From contig NZ_CZQA01000008.1 in assembly GCF_001458735.1 (NCBI RefSeq), forward strand, positions 496,001-560,000: a DNA stretch of 64,000 nt, given 5' to 3'. Origin of the DNA: Candidatus Nitrospira nitrosa. Lineage in GTDB: Bacteria > Nitrospirota > Nitrospiria > Nitrospirales > Nitrospiraceae. Below the pieces are notes generated by a model. The model was given only the letters and a program-made list of their open reading frames with translations, made no database searches and was not told the DNA's origin. Shown here piece by piece: positions 1 through 9,108 of this stretch; positions within the stretch are counted from its first letter, which is position 1; each line of letters begins with the position of its first letter. Position numbers and translations under genes: made by a program.

Positions 1-576
1 ATCCAGCTTGGCCAGGTCACCGTCCATCGAAAACACGCCATCCGTGACGATGAGTCGAAGGCGACAGTCACCTGCTTCCCGAAGTCGCGCTTCGAGATCT
101 GCCATATCGGAATGGGCGTACCGAAATCGTTTAGCCTTACAGAGGCGGATCCCATCGATCAGACTCGCATGATTCAATGCGTCGCTGATGACCGCATCCT
201 TCTCATCCAACAACACTTCAAAGAGCCCGCCATTCGCATCGAAGCAGGAACTATAGAGAATCGTGTCCTCAGTACCGAGGAACGCACTGACGGCCTGTTC
301 CAGCTGCTTGTGCAGATTTTGCGTGCCGCAAATAAACCGCACCGAGGCCATGCCATACCCATGTGTGTCCAACCCCGTTTTCGCCGCCTGGACGATCGCC
401 GGATGATTCGCGAGTCCCAGATAATTGTTGGCGCAGAGGTTCAACACCGAGCCCTGAGAAACCCGAATGTCCGAACCTTGTGGACTCAGAATGCGCCGCT
501 CGGCTTTATACAGGCCTTTGGCGCGGATGTCGGCGAGTTGGGTCTCGAGAACGTATTTGAGCGATGTGTAGGCCAT
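1..576 (-). CDS. kbl: 2-amino-3-ketobutyrate CoA ligase (glycine C-acetyltransferase), N-terminal part
   Basis: PLP enzyme that splits 2-amino-3-oxobutyrate with CoA into glycine and acetyl-CoA, the second step of threonine catabolism. From the ATG at 574-576 the minus-strand frame is open to the window edge, giving about 192 residues; the C-terminal half with the PLP lysine lies outside. Family hallmarks can be read: N-terminus [27 protein letters not shown] near residue 55, [27 protein letters not shown] and [11 protein letters not shown] near the edge. It lies 61 nt downstream of tdh on the same strand, the usual tdh-kbl operon. The short spacer is made of low-complexity 'ctcagtcctcat' words. 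Confident; only the missing half is unseen. Confidence 0.93.
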   Translation of the reverse strand, partial: MAYTSLKYVLETQLADIRAKGLYKAERRILSPQGSDIRVSQGSVLNLCANNYLGLANHPAIVQAAKTGLDTHGYGMASVRFICGTQNLHKQLEQAVSAFLGTEDTILYSSCFDANGGLFEVLLDEKDAVISDALNHASLIDGIRLCKAKRFRYAHSDMADLEARLREAGDCRLRLIVTDGVFSMDGDLAKLD

Positions 577-637
577 GATTAGAACAGGACTGAGAGATGA
601 GGACTGAGTGGAGACCTCTGCTTTTCCCTCAGTCCTA

Positions 638-1672
638 CTATGGGAATAACACTACTTTCCCGCATCGTCCCGACTGAATCAAGTCAAAGCCGGTCGCAAA
701 CTCTTTCAGTGGGAACGTATGGGTGATGACCGGCCGAATATTGAGGCCAGCTTTGAAGAGACCGGCCAGCCGGTACCAGGTCCCAAACAACCGCCGTCCG
801 GTAATTCCATACACACGGATCCCCTTGAAGATCATTTCGTTGGGAAGATCAAAGGTCACGGGGCCGGTCGGAATGCCGAACAGCGTGACCCGCCCACCGT
901 TCTTCACAGCTCGAAAGGCCTGATGCAGCGCCGTGGGGTCCCCTGACATCTCCAACGACGCATCAACCCCTTCACCGGCGGTGATCTCCATGATCGCTGC
1001 CGCAAGTTGTTCCGGAGATTCCGTCTTGGCGTTGAGGATATGATCGGCACCAACTTGCTTGGCCAACCCAAGCCGGTAGTCACTGATATCTGACGCAATA
1101 ATCATCGCCGCTCCGGCGGTTCGTGCCACGGCCGCGGCAAACAAACCGGTCGGGCCACAGCCCGTAATCAACACCGTCTGGCCGGTCAAGTCTTCAGCCA
1201 GGGCGGCGTCGACGGCATTGCCGATTGGTTCCTGGAGACAGGCTAACTCAGGCGGAATGTTCGGATCTGTTTTCCACAGGACGCCTTCAGGTAACGCAAC
1301 ATACTGCGCATAGGATCCGTCTCGGTCGATTCCGAGGATCTTGTAATTTTTGCATACATGCGCCAATCCCGTCCGGCATTGAAAACAGGCCCCACAGGTC
1401 AGGTGCGATTCGGCGGCAACATAGTCTCCAATCTTGACGAGAGACACCTCGCGTCCGACCTCCACGACGTGGCCGCACAATTCATGGCCGATCACCCGTG
1501 GCGGATGGATCCGCCGTTGAGCCCACTCATCCCATCGATAGATATGGGCGTCGGTTCCACAGAGCGAGGTCGCAGCCACCTTCACCACCACATCATGTGG
1601 CCCAGGGACTGGATCCGCCCAATCCGTGAGTGTGAGGCCGGGTCCCGCAACCGTCTTGACGAGAGCTTGCAT
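638..1672 (-). CDS. tdh: L-threonine 3-dehydrogenase
   Basis: Zinc-dependent medium-chain dehydrogenase oxidising L-threonine to 2-amino-3-oxobutyrate with NAD+, feeding Kbl. 344 residues, the normal length. Catalytic zinc ligands C38, H63 and E64 (GHE) are present; the structural zinc site is C93, C96, C99 and C107; the Rossmann glycine motif GCGPTG is at 171-176; QEP near 147-149 matches the family. The C-terminal part includes the tetramer-type segment ending GKVVLFP. First gene of a two-gene operon with kbl. The ATG at 1672 is the only sensible start. Confidence 0.95.
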   Translation of the reverse strand: MQALVKTVAGPGLTLTDWADPVPGPHDVVVKVAATSLCGTDAHIYRWDEWAQRRIHPPRVIGHELCGHVVEVGREVSLVKIGDYVAAESHLTCGACFQCRTGLAHVCKNYKILGIDRDGSYAQYVALPEGVLWKTDPNIPPELACLQEPIGNAVDAALAEDLTGQTVLITGCGPTGLFAAAVARTAGAAMIIASDISDYRLGLAKQVGADHILNAKTESPEQLAAAIMEITAGEGVDASLEMSGDPTALHQAFRAVKNGGRVTLFGIPTGPVTFDLPNEMIFKGIRVYGITGRRLFGTWYRLAGLFKAGLNIRPVITHTFPLKEFATGFDLIQSGRCGKVVLFP

Positions 1673-1811
1673 AACGGTATTCTATCGCACGTTGCTCGAT
1701 TGGACACCCATGTTTCTAGAAACGCACTGGTTGCGTCGCTTCTCAGCCCTGGGTAGGATGCGGTATCAATAGTTCACACGGGCCAGACTAGAACAACCGA
1801 GAGGTGATGAT

Positions 1812-2417
1812 ATGAGACATAGGAGAAGCTGGATCCAGGGGATTGCAATAGCCAGCCTGTTCGCGTTTCTTCCGCTGGGCGCCCAAGCCGAGACCGCTCG
1901 TTGGGAGATCGATCCAGACCACTCGCTGATCGAGTTCCGCGTGGCACACATGGTGATCTCGAAAACCTCGGGGCGATTCACGGATTATCGTGGATTTATC
2001 GAAATGGATGCGGATGCAAAAACCTTCAAGGCGATTGAAGCGACCATCAAGGCCGAGTCCATCGATACGAACCATGAGAAACGTGACGGACACTTGCGCA
2101 ATGCCGATTTCCTGGACACAAAACAGTTTCCGACAATCATCTACACAATGAAATCCGCGCAGAAGGCCGGAGAGAGTTACACGGTCGTCGGCCTTCTCAC
2201 ACTCCACGGTGTGACCAAAGAAGTGCCCCTCACTGGCACGTTGAACGGCATCACGAAAGACCCCTGGGGAAATACGAGAGCCGGATTCACCGCCGACGGC
2301 AAATTGAATCGCAAGGATTTCGGCATGGTGTGGAACAAAACCCTCGATACCGGTGGATTGGTCGTCGGAGATGAGGTGCAGATCCATTTGGACATCGAGT
2401 GCATTAAGGCAAAATAG
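1812..2417 (+). CDS. YceI family periplasmic protein
   Basis: 201-residue exported lipocalin-like protein of the YceI family, whose members bind isoprenoid or amphiphilic ligands in a beta-barrel. Residues 1-26 form a signal peptide (basic start, hydrophobic core, cleavage after AQA). The mature protein opens with the family's typical RWEIDPDHSLIEFRVAHM and contains the conserved VTKEVPLTG and NRKDFGMVWN stretches. A Shine-Dalgarno-like gaggtgat lies just before the ATG. Divergent from tdh. Specific ligand unknown. Confidence 0.9.
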   Translation: MRHRRSWIQGIAIASLFAFLPLGAQAETARWEIDPDHSLIEFRVAHMVISKTSGRFTDYRGFIEMDADAKTFKAIEATIKAESIDTNHEKRDGHLRNADFLDTKQFPTIIYTMKSAQKAGESYTVVGLLTLHGVTKEVPLTGTLNGITKDPWGNTRAGFTADGKLNRKDFGMVWNKTLDTGGLVVGDEVQIHLDIECIKAK

Positions 2418-2531
2418 CCATAAAACCTTGCAGGAGTTTCGTGTTCTCTGGTTCAGACACAAACCTTCTTCATTCACATTCAGCCCCGAAACCAGAAACC
2501 CGCAACTCGAAACTCTTACCCCGAGTGATTT

Positions 2532-3533
2532 ATGAAAGCGATGGTGCTCGACCAAACGAGCGACGTCTCCCGTAACCCACTCCAGCTTCAGGATCGGCCT
2601 ACGCCAAATCCAAAATCCGGCGAGATCCTCGCTAAGATTCATGTCTGTGGCGTCTGCCGCACGGACCTTCACGTCGTGGAGGGAGAGCTGCCGGACACAG
2701 CGTTGCCGGTCGTTCCAGGACATCAAGCAGTTGGGACCGTGGTGCGACTCGGCGCTGGGGTCTCGGAAGTGAAAGAAGGCGATCGTGTCGGGATTGCCTG
2801 GCTGCAAGGCACATGCGGACAGTGTGAATTCTGTACAAGTGAACGAGAAAATCTTTGTTTGGCAGCAAGATTCACCGGCTATCAGGTCGACGGAGGTTAT
2901 GCGGAATATGCCGTCGTGCCAGCACGATTTGCTTATCTCATTCCGGCAATCTTTTCTGATGAGGAAGCCGCTCCGTTATTATGTGCGGGCATTATCGGTT
3001 ATCGAGCGTTACGACTCAGCGGCATCAAGCCTGGTCAACGGCTTGGACTCTATGGATTCGGGGCCTCAGCCCACATCGCCATCCAAATTGCGCGTCACTG
3101 GGGTTGTCAGGTCTACGTGAGCTCGCTCAAACGGGAGCATCAGGAACTCGCCAGACAACTAGGAGCCGTCTGGGTCGGTGGAGCAACAGAAACGCCGCCG
3201 GACAAACTGCATGGGTCCATCATCTTTGCCCCAGCCGGTGAGATTGTCCCTCCCGCTCTGCGCGCACTTGAACGAGGTGGTACACTCGCGTTAGCTGGTA
3301 TCCACATGTCGTCGATTCCTCCACTCGACTACAATCGTGACGTCTTCGGCGAACGAGTCATCCGCAGCGTGACCGCCAACACAAGACAGGATGGAATCGA
3401 TCTCTTACGCGAAGCAGCAGCAATTCCCATCAAACCACATACGATCCGATTTCCGCTGGAAGAAGCGAACCGTGCCTTACAGGAGTTGAAGGCCGGAAGT
3501 TTTCAGGGAGCTGCAGTGCTGACGATGCCATGA
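2532..3533 (+). CDS. Zinc-dependent alcohol dehydrogenase (MDR family, AdhA-like)
   Basis: 333-residue medium-chain alcohol dehydrogenase, probably NAD(P)-dependent. Catalytic zinc residues C42 and H64 are visible, although the usual GHE is GHQ (Q65). The structural zinc cysteines are C95, C98, C101 and C109. The cofactor domain has [16 protein letters not shown]. The N-terminus and 'GTCGQCEFC' resemble the short AdhA/alcohol dehydrogenase subgroup acting on primary alcohols or aldehydes; the substrate cannot be read. The last 207 nt (3327-3533) recur, diverged, at 4083-4286 downstream of hicAB. The upstream spacer 2430-2530 is low-complexity 'gaaaccagaaac/ctcgaaactc' repeat. Confidence 0.88.
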   Translation: MKAMVLDQTSDVSRNPLQLQDRPTPNPKSGEILAKIHVCGVCRTDLHVVEGELPDTALPVVPGHQAVGTVVRLGAGVSEVKEGDRVGIAWLQGTCGQCEFCTSERENLCLAARFTGYQVDGGYAEYAVVPARFAYLIPAIFSDEEAAPLLCAGIIGYRALRLSGIKPGQRLGLYGFGASAHIAIQIARHWGCQVYVSSLKREHQELARQLGAVWVGGATETPPDKLHGSIIFAPAGEIVPPALRALERGGTLALAGIHMSSIPPLDYNRDVFGERVIRSVTANTRQDGIDLLREAAAIPIKPHTIRFPLEEANRALQELKAGSFQGAAVLTMP

Positions 3534-3570
3534 GGCAATAACATTCGAAGCTGAGAACCGAGTTAGACGC

Positions 3571-3831
3571 ATGAAGAATCGAAAACTGTTGGCAAAGGCA
3601 CTCAGCGGCTCAAAGAGTCTTCGCTTTGGTGAAGTCACTGCACTTGCAAAGGCGTTTGGTTTCCGACTGTCACGAACTAAGGGCAGCCACCATATCTTGG
3701 TTCACCCGCATATCCGTGAATTGGTCAATCTCCAGGATGTTGATGGTAAAGCCAAACCCTACCAGGTTCGTCAATTACTTGAGATCGTTGAACGCTATAA
3801 TCTACAATTGGGTACAGGTGAAGAGCGATGA
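3571..3831 (+). CDS. hicA: HicA-type mRNA interferase toxin
   Basis: 86-residue HicA toxin with a double-stranded-RNA-binding-like fold; members cleave mRNA without ribosomes. The catalytic-histidine motif GSHHIL is at 38-43. The helical segment LRFGEVTALAKAFGF precedes it and 'VRQLLEIVE' closes the domain, somewhat longer than the usual 60-80 residues. It overlaps hicB by 4 nt (ATGA), so the pair is translationally coupled with the toxin first, a common HicAB order. It lies between the adh gene and a second diverged adh 3' end. Confidence 0.88.
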   Translation: MKNRKLLAKALSGSKSLRFGEVTALAKAFGFRLSRTKGSHHILVHPHIRELVNLQDVDGKAKPYQVRQLLEIVERYNLQLGTGEER

Positions 3832-4049
3832 AGGACTACCACATCAATATTTTCTACAGCGAAGCGGACCGAGGCTATATTGCTGACATTCCCGACCTGG
3901 ATGCCTGTTCGGCGTTTGGGAAAACTCCTGCCGAAGCACTCAAGCAAGCAGAAGTCGCAAAACGCGCATGGCTGGCAGCCGCGCGCACAGAAAAGAAACC
4001 GATTCCCAAGCCCCGCTATCGCCCGGCCATCTATCAAACCGGCACATAA
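3828..4049 (+). CDS. hicB: HicB-family antitoxin (minimal form)
   Basis: 73-residue partner of HicA. The partial RNase-H-like HicB core is clear: YHINIFYSEADRGYIADIPDL, then DACSAFGKTPAEALKQAEVA, the typical HicB 'G.T.eEAl..a' pattern. There is no C-terminal ribbon-helix-helix or HTH domain, so it may neutralise HicA without a DNA-binding domain of its own. Start overlaps the hicA stop by 4 nt. The C-terminal tail KKPIPKPRYRP is the usual conserved end of short HicB proteins. Confidence 0.87.
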   Translation: MKDYHINIFYSEADRGYIADIPDLDACSAFGKTPAEALKQAEVAKRAWLAAARTEKKPIPKPRYRPAIYQTGT

Positions 4050-4079
4050 CCTGGGCTTGGCCCCTCCTGCATCCCCATG

Positions 4080-4286
4080 CTGGACAATAATCGCGATGCC
4101 TTCGGCGAGCGAGTCATACGCAGTGTGACGGCGAATACGACACAGAATGGGATTGATCTCCTACGTGAAGCCGCAGCAATTCCGATCAAACCACATACGG
4201 TCCGTTTTCCGTTGGAAGAAGTGAACCATGCCTTACAGAAGTTGAAGGCCGGAAGCTTTCAGGGAGCTGCAGTGCTGACAATGTGA
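4080..4286 (+). pseudogene. Second, diverged 3' end of the alcohol dehydrogenase gene
   Basis: About 68 codons that align without internal stops to the last 69-70 codons of the adh gene at 3327-3533. Hand count is about 28 mismatches over some 204 nt (around 86% identity), mostly at third codon positions (for example cgt/cgc, gac/gat, acc/acg), so both copies diverged while coding. There is no 5' two-thirds and no convincing start. It follows hicB by 30 nt, so the toxin-antitoxin pair is bracketed by direct copies of the adh 3' end. Probably a relic left by insertion or recombination, not a working gene. Confidence 0.85.
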
Positions 4287-4386
4287 TCACGGCGGGTGAA
4301 TCTGATCAGGATTGTCCTCCTGAAAAAACAATCTTCAAGGGCAAGTAAAGAACAAACGGAGTCTCCCCGGGGAATATGGTGGGTCA

Positions 4387-4674
4387 CTAGGACATCCTCA
4401 ACTCGCCACCACTCAACACCTGCCTCTTCTTCTGAGGGGGTGGCATTCTCGTCTGTATATTGGACTTGCGTTCTGGGCAATCGAGGGAAATATGATTAGG
4501 CTGCAAGGCAGTCTTCTTTTTCTTGTCCGCGCAGGTGATGCATAGGTAGTGCATCGGCTCGCCATTTGCCATGTCTGCCTTCAGTTTGCATGCAAGGGTT
4601 TTGGTGTCCGAAAATTCAATACGCTGATAGCGTTGGATTTGATTTTTCCAGTCTTCCGTGTCACTCATCTGCAC
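4387..4674 (-). CDS. Hypothetical zinc-ribbon-like protein (phage-type family), possibly decayed
   Basis: 95 residues. The central segment 'MHYLCITCADKKKKTALQ' resembles the 'YLCp.Cf..gkks.LQ' zinc-ribbon seen at the end of many phage or prophage hypothetical proteins; the second knuckle reads CPERK where CPxC is expected, so the fourth zinc ligand appears changed to Arg (CGC instead of TGC). The N-terminal 35 residues are helical and charged. It lies 39 nt downstream of another small minus-strand ORF (4714-5001) with which it may once have formed one protein. Function unknown; expression unproven. Confidence 0.5.
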   Translation of the reverse strand: MQMSDTEDWKNQIQRYQRIEFSDTKTLACKLKADMANGEPMHYLCITCADKKKKTALQPNHISLDCPERKSNIQTRMPPPQKKRQVLSGGELRMS

Positions 4675-4713
4675 TCAAAGAGCTCATACCTGCTCGGCGA
4701 GTGTAGCTTGTTT

Positions 4714-5001
4714 TTATTGGCTCGCCAATGCAGACGCGATGGCACTGCGGAGCTTTAGTTGGGCATCGTTAACTGCCGCCAAAACTTCGTTGGAATTCGA
4801 GAGACCCTGAGTTGCCTTGACAAGGTCAAAGAGGATCTGTGCACTTTGGAAAGCAGCGGTAAATTCCGCATACATATTGAGACCTCCAGCTATGAAAGAC
4901 CCCGCCTTCTTACGGGCATTGCCAAAGGTATAGAGGGCGGGAGTCGTTTTTTGCTTTAATTTCTCAACCGCTTCGAAAAGTCCAAACGTATCAGGCCTCA
5001 T
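4714..5001 (-). CDS. Hypothetical helical protein, partner of the zinc-ribbon ORF
   Basis: 95 residues, mainly alpha-helical, with the segment AAFQSAQILFDLVKATQGLSN, similar in style to the N-terminal 'ALDLvKa..dl' half of phage-type proteins that end in a zinc ribbon. ATG at 5001; upstream gene direction is the opposite, so it begins its own transcript. I do not recognise a function. The pair 4387-5001 may be a split or shortened version of a single two-domain protein. Confidence 0.5.
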   Translation of the reverse strand: MRPDTFGLFEAVEKLKQKTTPALYTFGNARKKAGSFIAGGLNMYAEFTAAFQSAQILFDLVKATQGLSNSNEVLAAVNDAQLKLRSAIASALASQ

Positions 5002-5149
5002 GCTGCATCAGGCATAAGATGAGCTCCACTCTCTCCTCAACCTGCTCACACCCCTCTTTCTCGAATCACCGCGTTTACTCCAGCTCTGCAATCGTTCCTA
5101 CCAAGCCCACTTGTGGAACTCACCCGCAATCGGTACTCTGCATTTCCTC

Positions 5150-5407
5150 ATGTCTACATCATCCGTGAATCAGCCGCACGCTATGGCGCATCCCCGTGAT
5201 CCCCTGCACGGAATCACCTTGGAAACCATTGTCACGACCTTGGTCGCACGGCACGGATGGGCGATACTGGGTGCACGCGTACCCATTCGCTGTTTCCGCC
5301 ATCATCCGACGATCCGGTCGAGTCTGACCTTCCTGCGCAAAACCCCGTGGGCACGCAAGCGAGTTGAACAGATGTTTATCGTGGAGCGCCACTCACATCC
5401 AGACTGA
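5150..5407 (+). CDS. VF530 family DNA-binding protein (DUF2132)
   Basis: Small protein of the VF530/DUF2132 family. The diagnostic core is nearly complete: [21 protein letters not shown], then [19 protein letters not shown] and [16 protein letters not shown] place the start at ATG 5150 (84 residues); the frame is open 13 codons further upstream, and an ATG at 5183 is also possible. The gene is followed after 4 nt by the YaeQ gene and is likely co-transcribed. Biological role not established for the family. Confidence 0.85.
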   Translation: MSTSSVNQPHAMAHPRDPLHGITLETIVTTLVARHGWAILGARVPIRCFRHHPTIRSSLTFLRKTPWARKRVEQMFIVERHSHPD

Positions 5408-5411
5408 CTCT

Positions 5412-5951
5412 ATGGCATCGAACGCGACCATCTATAAAGCCGTGCTGCAGATCGCCGATCTGGACCGTCAGTACTTCCAGGACCATACACTCACGCTTGC
5501 GCGCCATCCGTCCGAGACCGAGGAGCGCCTGATGGTACGGGTGCTCGCTTTTGCGCTCCATGCAAACGAAGCCTTATCTTTCGGCAGAGGGATCGGCACG
5601 GAAGATGAACCAGCCCTGTGGAAACGGGATGATACCGGAACCATCGACCTCTGGGTCGAAATCGGCCAACCAGACGAGAAGACGCTGCGTCAGGCCAGCG
5701 GCCGCGCCAAACAAGTCATCGTCTATGCCTATGGAGCCCGGAGCGCAGAGGTATGGTGGGCGAACCAGCGCCAGTTGCTCGACCGGCTGAAAAACCTCTC
5801 CGTGACGCTACTTCCCATGGACAGCGTTCGTGCCCTAGCAGGAATGGCGAGACCCGCAATGCAGCTGCAATGGACGATTCAAGAGGGGCATCTCTGGATC
5901 GCGGATGGGACGCAGACGCTCCAGATTGAGTTACAACGATTGAAGGGCTGA
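5412..5951 (+). CDS. YaeQ family protein
   Basis: 179 residues from ATG 5412, the normal YaeQ length. YaeQ proteins have a PD-(D/E)XK nuclease-like fold and in E. coli were linked to anti-termination/RfaH suppression; no reaction is established. The N-terminal ATIYKAVLQIADLDRQYF and ARHPSETEERLMVRVLAFAL segment is family-typical, as is IDLWVEIGQPDEKTLRQAS. The upstream in-frame ATG at 5364 lies inside the VF530 gene and is less likely. Confidence 0.9.
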   Translation: MASNATIYKAVLQIADLDRQYFQDHTLTLARHPSETEERLMVRVLAFALHANEALSFGRGIGTEDEPALWKRDDTGTIDLWVEIGQPDEKTLRQASGRAKQVIVYAYGARSAEVWWANQRQLLDRLKNLSVTLLPMDSVRALAGMARPAMQLQWTIQEGHLWIADGTQTLQIELQRLKG

Positions 5952-5991
5952 TGTCACGAAGTACCGCTCGCTCGCTGACTGATGATCGACT

Positions 5992-6819
5992 CTACCGCTT
6001 GCGGCCAAGAATACTCGCCGCCTGCTCAGACACTTCTTTTACCAAAACCCCCATCTTCGGATGTGACGGCTCGAAGTCGACCGGCCAGTCGAAGTGGCGC
6101 AACCGTTCGCTTGCGGCGGGCCCGATGGAGGCCACAACCAGTTTCTGCACCGCGTCATGAAACGGGATAACGTGTCCGTCCTGTTCCAACACCTGCATGA
6201 CATGATCGATCTGCATGGCATTAGTAATGAGCATCACCTCCACCCGTCCAGCAATGATACTCTCGCAGGCGGCACGCATCGGTCCGAGATCCTCCGGTAG
6301 GGCCCATTGGTAGATCGGCACGGGGAAGACCTCTGCCCCGCGCTGTTCTAACGCCTTCACCAGTGCGGTATTGGGAATGCCATATTCCTGCACCGCGATC
6401 CGCACCCCGGGCTCGAGGCTGTATTCATCAAGGGCAGACACCAGATCGATCCAGGTATTGGGCTCCGGCACCGTGATCGTGGGGATGAGCCCCAAGGCCT
6501 TGAGAGCTGCAACCGTCTTTGCTCCCCGAGCAATGGTCACGATCTGTTGTAAGGCCTCAACAATTGACGGCCAGGGATACCTCGGTTTCAGGATTTCGAA
6601 GAGCGCCTCTGTGCCGACGCCGGTCAGCAAAACGAGCATATCAATCTGCCCCGCCATCAGTCGCGCTCCGAATTCATAGGCCACGGTGTTGCTCTCCAGC
6701 GGGACCTCGCGCAGCGCAGGAGCCACCAGCGGGCGCCCTTCGTACCGCTCAATCAGGTTGGCCAGTTCCGTCGCCATCCGGCTTTCGAATGCCACTACCG
6801 TCATTCCGTTGAATGTCAT
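5992..6819 (-). CDS. Uroporphyrinogen-III synthase family protein (HemD-like)
   Basis: Two-domain HemD-fold protein of 275 residues. HemD closes hydroxymethylbilane to uroporphyrinogen III in haem, sirohaem and cobalamin synthesis. Features: VVAFESRMATELANLIERYEG at the N-terminus, LVLLTGVGTEALFEIL (first-domain loop), and near the end VASIGPAASERLRHFDWPVDFEPSHPKMGVLVKEV, where 'S/T-IGp.T...l...G' and 'a..p....lv' of HemD are recognisable. Start chosen at M of MTFNGMTVV (6819); the ORF is open 11 codons upstream. It is not beside other haem genes here, so it may be a HemD paralogue. Confidence 0.8.
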   Translation of the reverse strand: MTFNGMTVVAFESRMATELANLIERYEGRPLVAPALREVPLESNTVAYEFGARLMAGQIDMLVLLTGVGTEALFEILKPRYPWPSIVEALQQIVTIARGAKTVAALKALGLIPTITVPEPNTWIDLVSALDEYSLEPGVRIAVQEYGIPNTALVKALEQRGAEVFPVPIYQWALPEDLGPMRAACESIIAGRVEVMLITNAMQIDHVMQVLEQDGHVIPFHDAVQKLVVASIGPAASERLRHFDWPVDFEPSHPKMGVLVKEVSEQAASILGRKR

Positions 6820-6960
6820 AGTCGTGACCACTCCTCCATGATCAGACACCAATCATACTACACTCGTCGACGCGAGTGAGAGCCGGTTTTCCGTTGACGG
6901 CTGCTCGTTGCTCTCCCTACTATACAGATACACGTTTGTTCACTGAGTGCGTGATACTTC

Positions 6961-7401
6961 ATGACGGCACCACTGCATCGCGGCCTTCGGCACCTGGCGC
7001 TTCGCGTCATCGATCTTCCTCGATCACGTCGGTTCTATGAGCAGCTGCTCGGCATGAAGGTCGTCTGGGAACCGGACCCGGAGAACGTCTATTTCAGTTC
7101 CGGAGTCGACAACCTGGCATTGCATCAAATCTCGAAGCGTGAATTGGAGTCCTACGATCCCTCGAAGACCCAACTGCTCGACCACATGGGCGTGATCCTG
7201 GACAGTCCGCAGGCCGTGGATCAGATGTACCGTGAGATTGTGCCTTCAATTGAGTCGCTGGGTGGACGAATCACGAAAGAGCCCAAGCAGCACCGCGATG
7301 GCAGCTACTCATTCTATTTCTCAGACCCTGACGGCAATATGATTCAGGCCCTTTACGAACCAACTATCAGTGTATTGGAATGGATGAAAGGCAAGACGTG
7401 A
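6961..7401 (+). CDS. VOC family protein (glyoxalase/dioxygenase fold)
   Basis: 146-residue vicinal-oxygen-chelate protein. HRGLRHLALRVIDLPRSRRFYEQLLGM is the classical first beta-alpha-beta module with a metal-binding His (H12 region); DHMGVILDSPQAVDQMY begins the second module and DGSYSFYFSDPDGNMIQALY supplies the final metal Glu/Gln region. Single-domain size suggests a dimer. Substrate unknown (glyoxalase-, bleomycin-resistance- and dioxygenase-type members share this look). 52 nt upstream of the MBL-fold gene. Confidence 0.85.
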   Translation: MTAPLHRGLRHLALRVIDLPRSRRFYEQLLGMKVVWEPDPENVYFSSGVDNLALHQISKRELESYDPSKTQLLDHMGVILDSPQAVDQMYREIVPSIESLGGRITKEPKQHRDGSYSFYFSDPDGNMIQALYEPTISVLEWMKGKT

Positions 7402-7453
7402 GCAGTGAAATAACCTACCCTCTCTTACGTTTCACGTCTCACGTTTCACGCTC

Positions 7454-9082
7454 ATGAAAGTCTGGGACACCCTGCCTCGCAACCATTATGTAAGTCTCGT
7501 CCCTTGGTGTTGGGCTCAACTGGAAAGTGCGGAGGCCCCGGGCCCCTTTCCATTCGTCGGCGGCATCGCCTCTGATATTGTAGCCAGCCTGCACGAGGCT
7601 CATGGTCTCCTGGCCAGCGCGATCGATACCGCAATCAGCGATGTCTTCTCGAAGCGGGCGCCGCTCGACGAGCCTGAACGTCGGCGACGACTCGAAGATG
7701 CCTATGCAGAGCTGATCAATGCCCGACCCTATCTTCAGCGACACATCCGCTGTGGCCGCCGACCGGACGGGACATTTCAGTGGGAATTCCCGACTGATCC
7801 GACTCAATCCGCAGCGGTTACGAACGGCGGCCTCCGTGTATTTCACGCGATCAACCACCAGGCCCTCCCGTTGGGATTCAATAATCGCCGTCTGGGCCCA
7901 TCAATCGGCAAACTGCTCGGCCTGCTCGATGGCACCCGTTCTACCGATGAAATCAGCACGGTCGTGTCGTCCATGCCTCGCGACCACCAGAGTCTACTGA
8001 CCACATTCATGGAACTCTTGCAACGTCATGAATGTCTGACTACATCGCCCACCGCGTCCCTGCGCCGCCATTGGTTCGATGTCGTTCAGGATCAAGATAC
8101 CGTGCACCTCGGACATGCAGCCTTGCTCTACCGACAACGTGACACGGTGTTGCTCTTTGATCCATGGCTGTTGCCCTGGTTCGCAGAATCACCCTTGCCA
8201 TCACTATGGGGCGGGCTGCTCCCCAAACCTGCCGCAGTATTTCTCACGCATGATCACGATGACCATGTGGATCCCCGCACCTTGCTCCATCTGCCGAAAG
8301 AAATCCCCATTATCGTCCCCAGCCGGCGCAATCGCACACAGCTGTTTTTTGACTATCGCTCACTCCTGGCAGAGCTGGGATTTGAACAGGTGATTGAGCT
8401 GGCTCATGGCGAGTGTTGGCCGTTTGAGGGAGGCACCGTCGTTTCCGTCCCCTTCTATGGGGAAGATCCCTGTGACCTCAACATGCCGAGGAATTGCTAC
8501 CTGATTTCCGATCGCGGCCACAATGTCCTGATTCATGCGGACAGTGGCCCAACCAACGACGGACGGTCGGCCCTCAAAGATTCGGTTATTCAACAGTTGG
8601 TCTGTAAATACGGACCGATTCCCCTCGTACTGGCTTCCCAACAACAGCTCCTCGAGCTTCGGACCCATGCGGCCCATGCCGCCCTCTCCCAGCCCGGCCA
8701 ATGGCTCGACGTCGGTGAGAACGGCTATCTGACGAACAGCTATCTGGCCGAACTCTGTGCCGCTGCTCGAGCACAGCTGTTTGTTTCGTATGCCACCGGT
8801 GGAGCGGACTGGTACCCCGACCACCTCTCCTTCATGTTCAGTCGCCGCAATCCCTCCAGAACCGCGCTCTTGACCGCGCACTGGGAACCGGCAGAAAAGT
8901 TGAATGACCTTCTCGCTTTACAGAACTGTCGCTATCATCATGCCCACGCCCTCGACATCTATCGACCCACGAATGGTGGAGCGATCGGTATCCACCCGAC
9001 AGGAGAAACCCTTGCCCCACTCACGCTCTATCGTGTAGATCATGGCGACCCCCCATTTATGAAAACCGCGCAGCGACGATAG
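7454..9082 (+). CDS. MBL-fold metallohydrolase with extra N-terminal region
   Basis: 542 residues. The metallo-beta-lactamase motif HDHDDH is at 266-271, preceded by LLFDPWLL and followed by a second region with HADSGPTNDG, resembling the UlaG/RomA-like 'beta-lactamase superfamily II' hydrolases. Residues about 150-200 (LLGLLDGTRSTDEI through LLQRHECL) look like a PqqD-type small helical domain, which would suggest a peptide-modification or redox-carrier context; this is inference. C-terminal ~150 residues are not recognised. The start ATG 7454 directly follows a 'cgtttcacgtctcacgtttc' repeat-like spacer. Exact reaction unknown. Confidence 0.75.
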   Translation: MKVWDTLPRNHYVSLVPWCWAQLESAEAPGPFPFVGGIASDIVASLHEAHGLLASAIDTAISDVFSKRAPLDEPERRRRLEDAYAELINARPYLQRHIRCGRRPDGTFQWEFPTDPTQSAAVTNGGLRVFHAINHQALPLGFNNRRLGPSIGKLLGLLDGTRSTDEISTVVSSMPRDHQSLLTTFMELLQRHECLTTSPTASLRRHWFDVVQDQDTVHLGHAALLYRQRDTVLLFDPWLLPWFAESPLPSLWGGLLPKPAAVFLTHDHDDHVDPRTLLHLPKEIPIIVPSRRNRTQLFFDYRSLLAELGFEQVIELAHGECWPFEGGTVVSVPFYGEDPCDLNMPRNCYLISDRGHNVLIHADSGPTNDGRSALKDSVIQQLVCKYGPIPLVLASQQQLLELRTHAAHAALSQPGQWLDVGENGYLTNSYLAELCAAARAQLFVSYATGGADWYPDHLSFMFSRRNPSRTALLTAHWEPAEKLNDLLALQNCRYHHAHALDIYRPTNGGAIGIHPTGETLAPLTLYRVDHGDPPFMKTAQRR

Positions 9083-9108
9083 GCCATTATTTTTTTTGAG
9101 GAGTAGCG

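Noticed and set aside
1788-2807. 339-codon open frame on the minus strand across yceI and adh
   Set aside because: It is antisense to two well-recognised genes and its protein has no family look; a codon-bias shadow.
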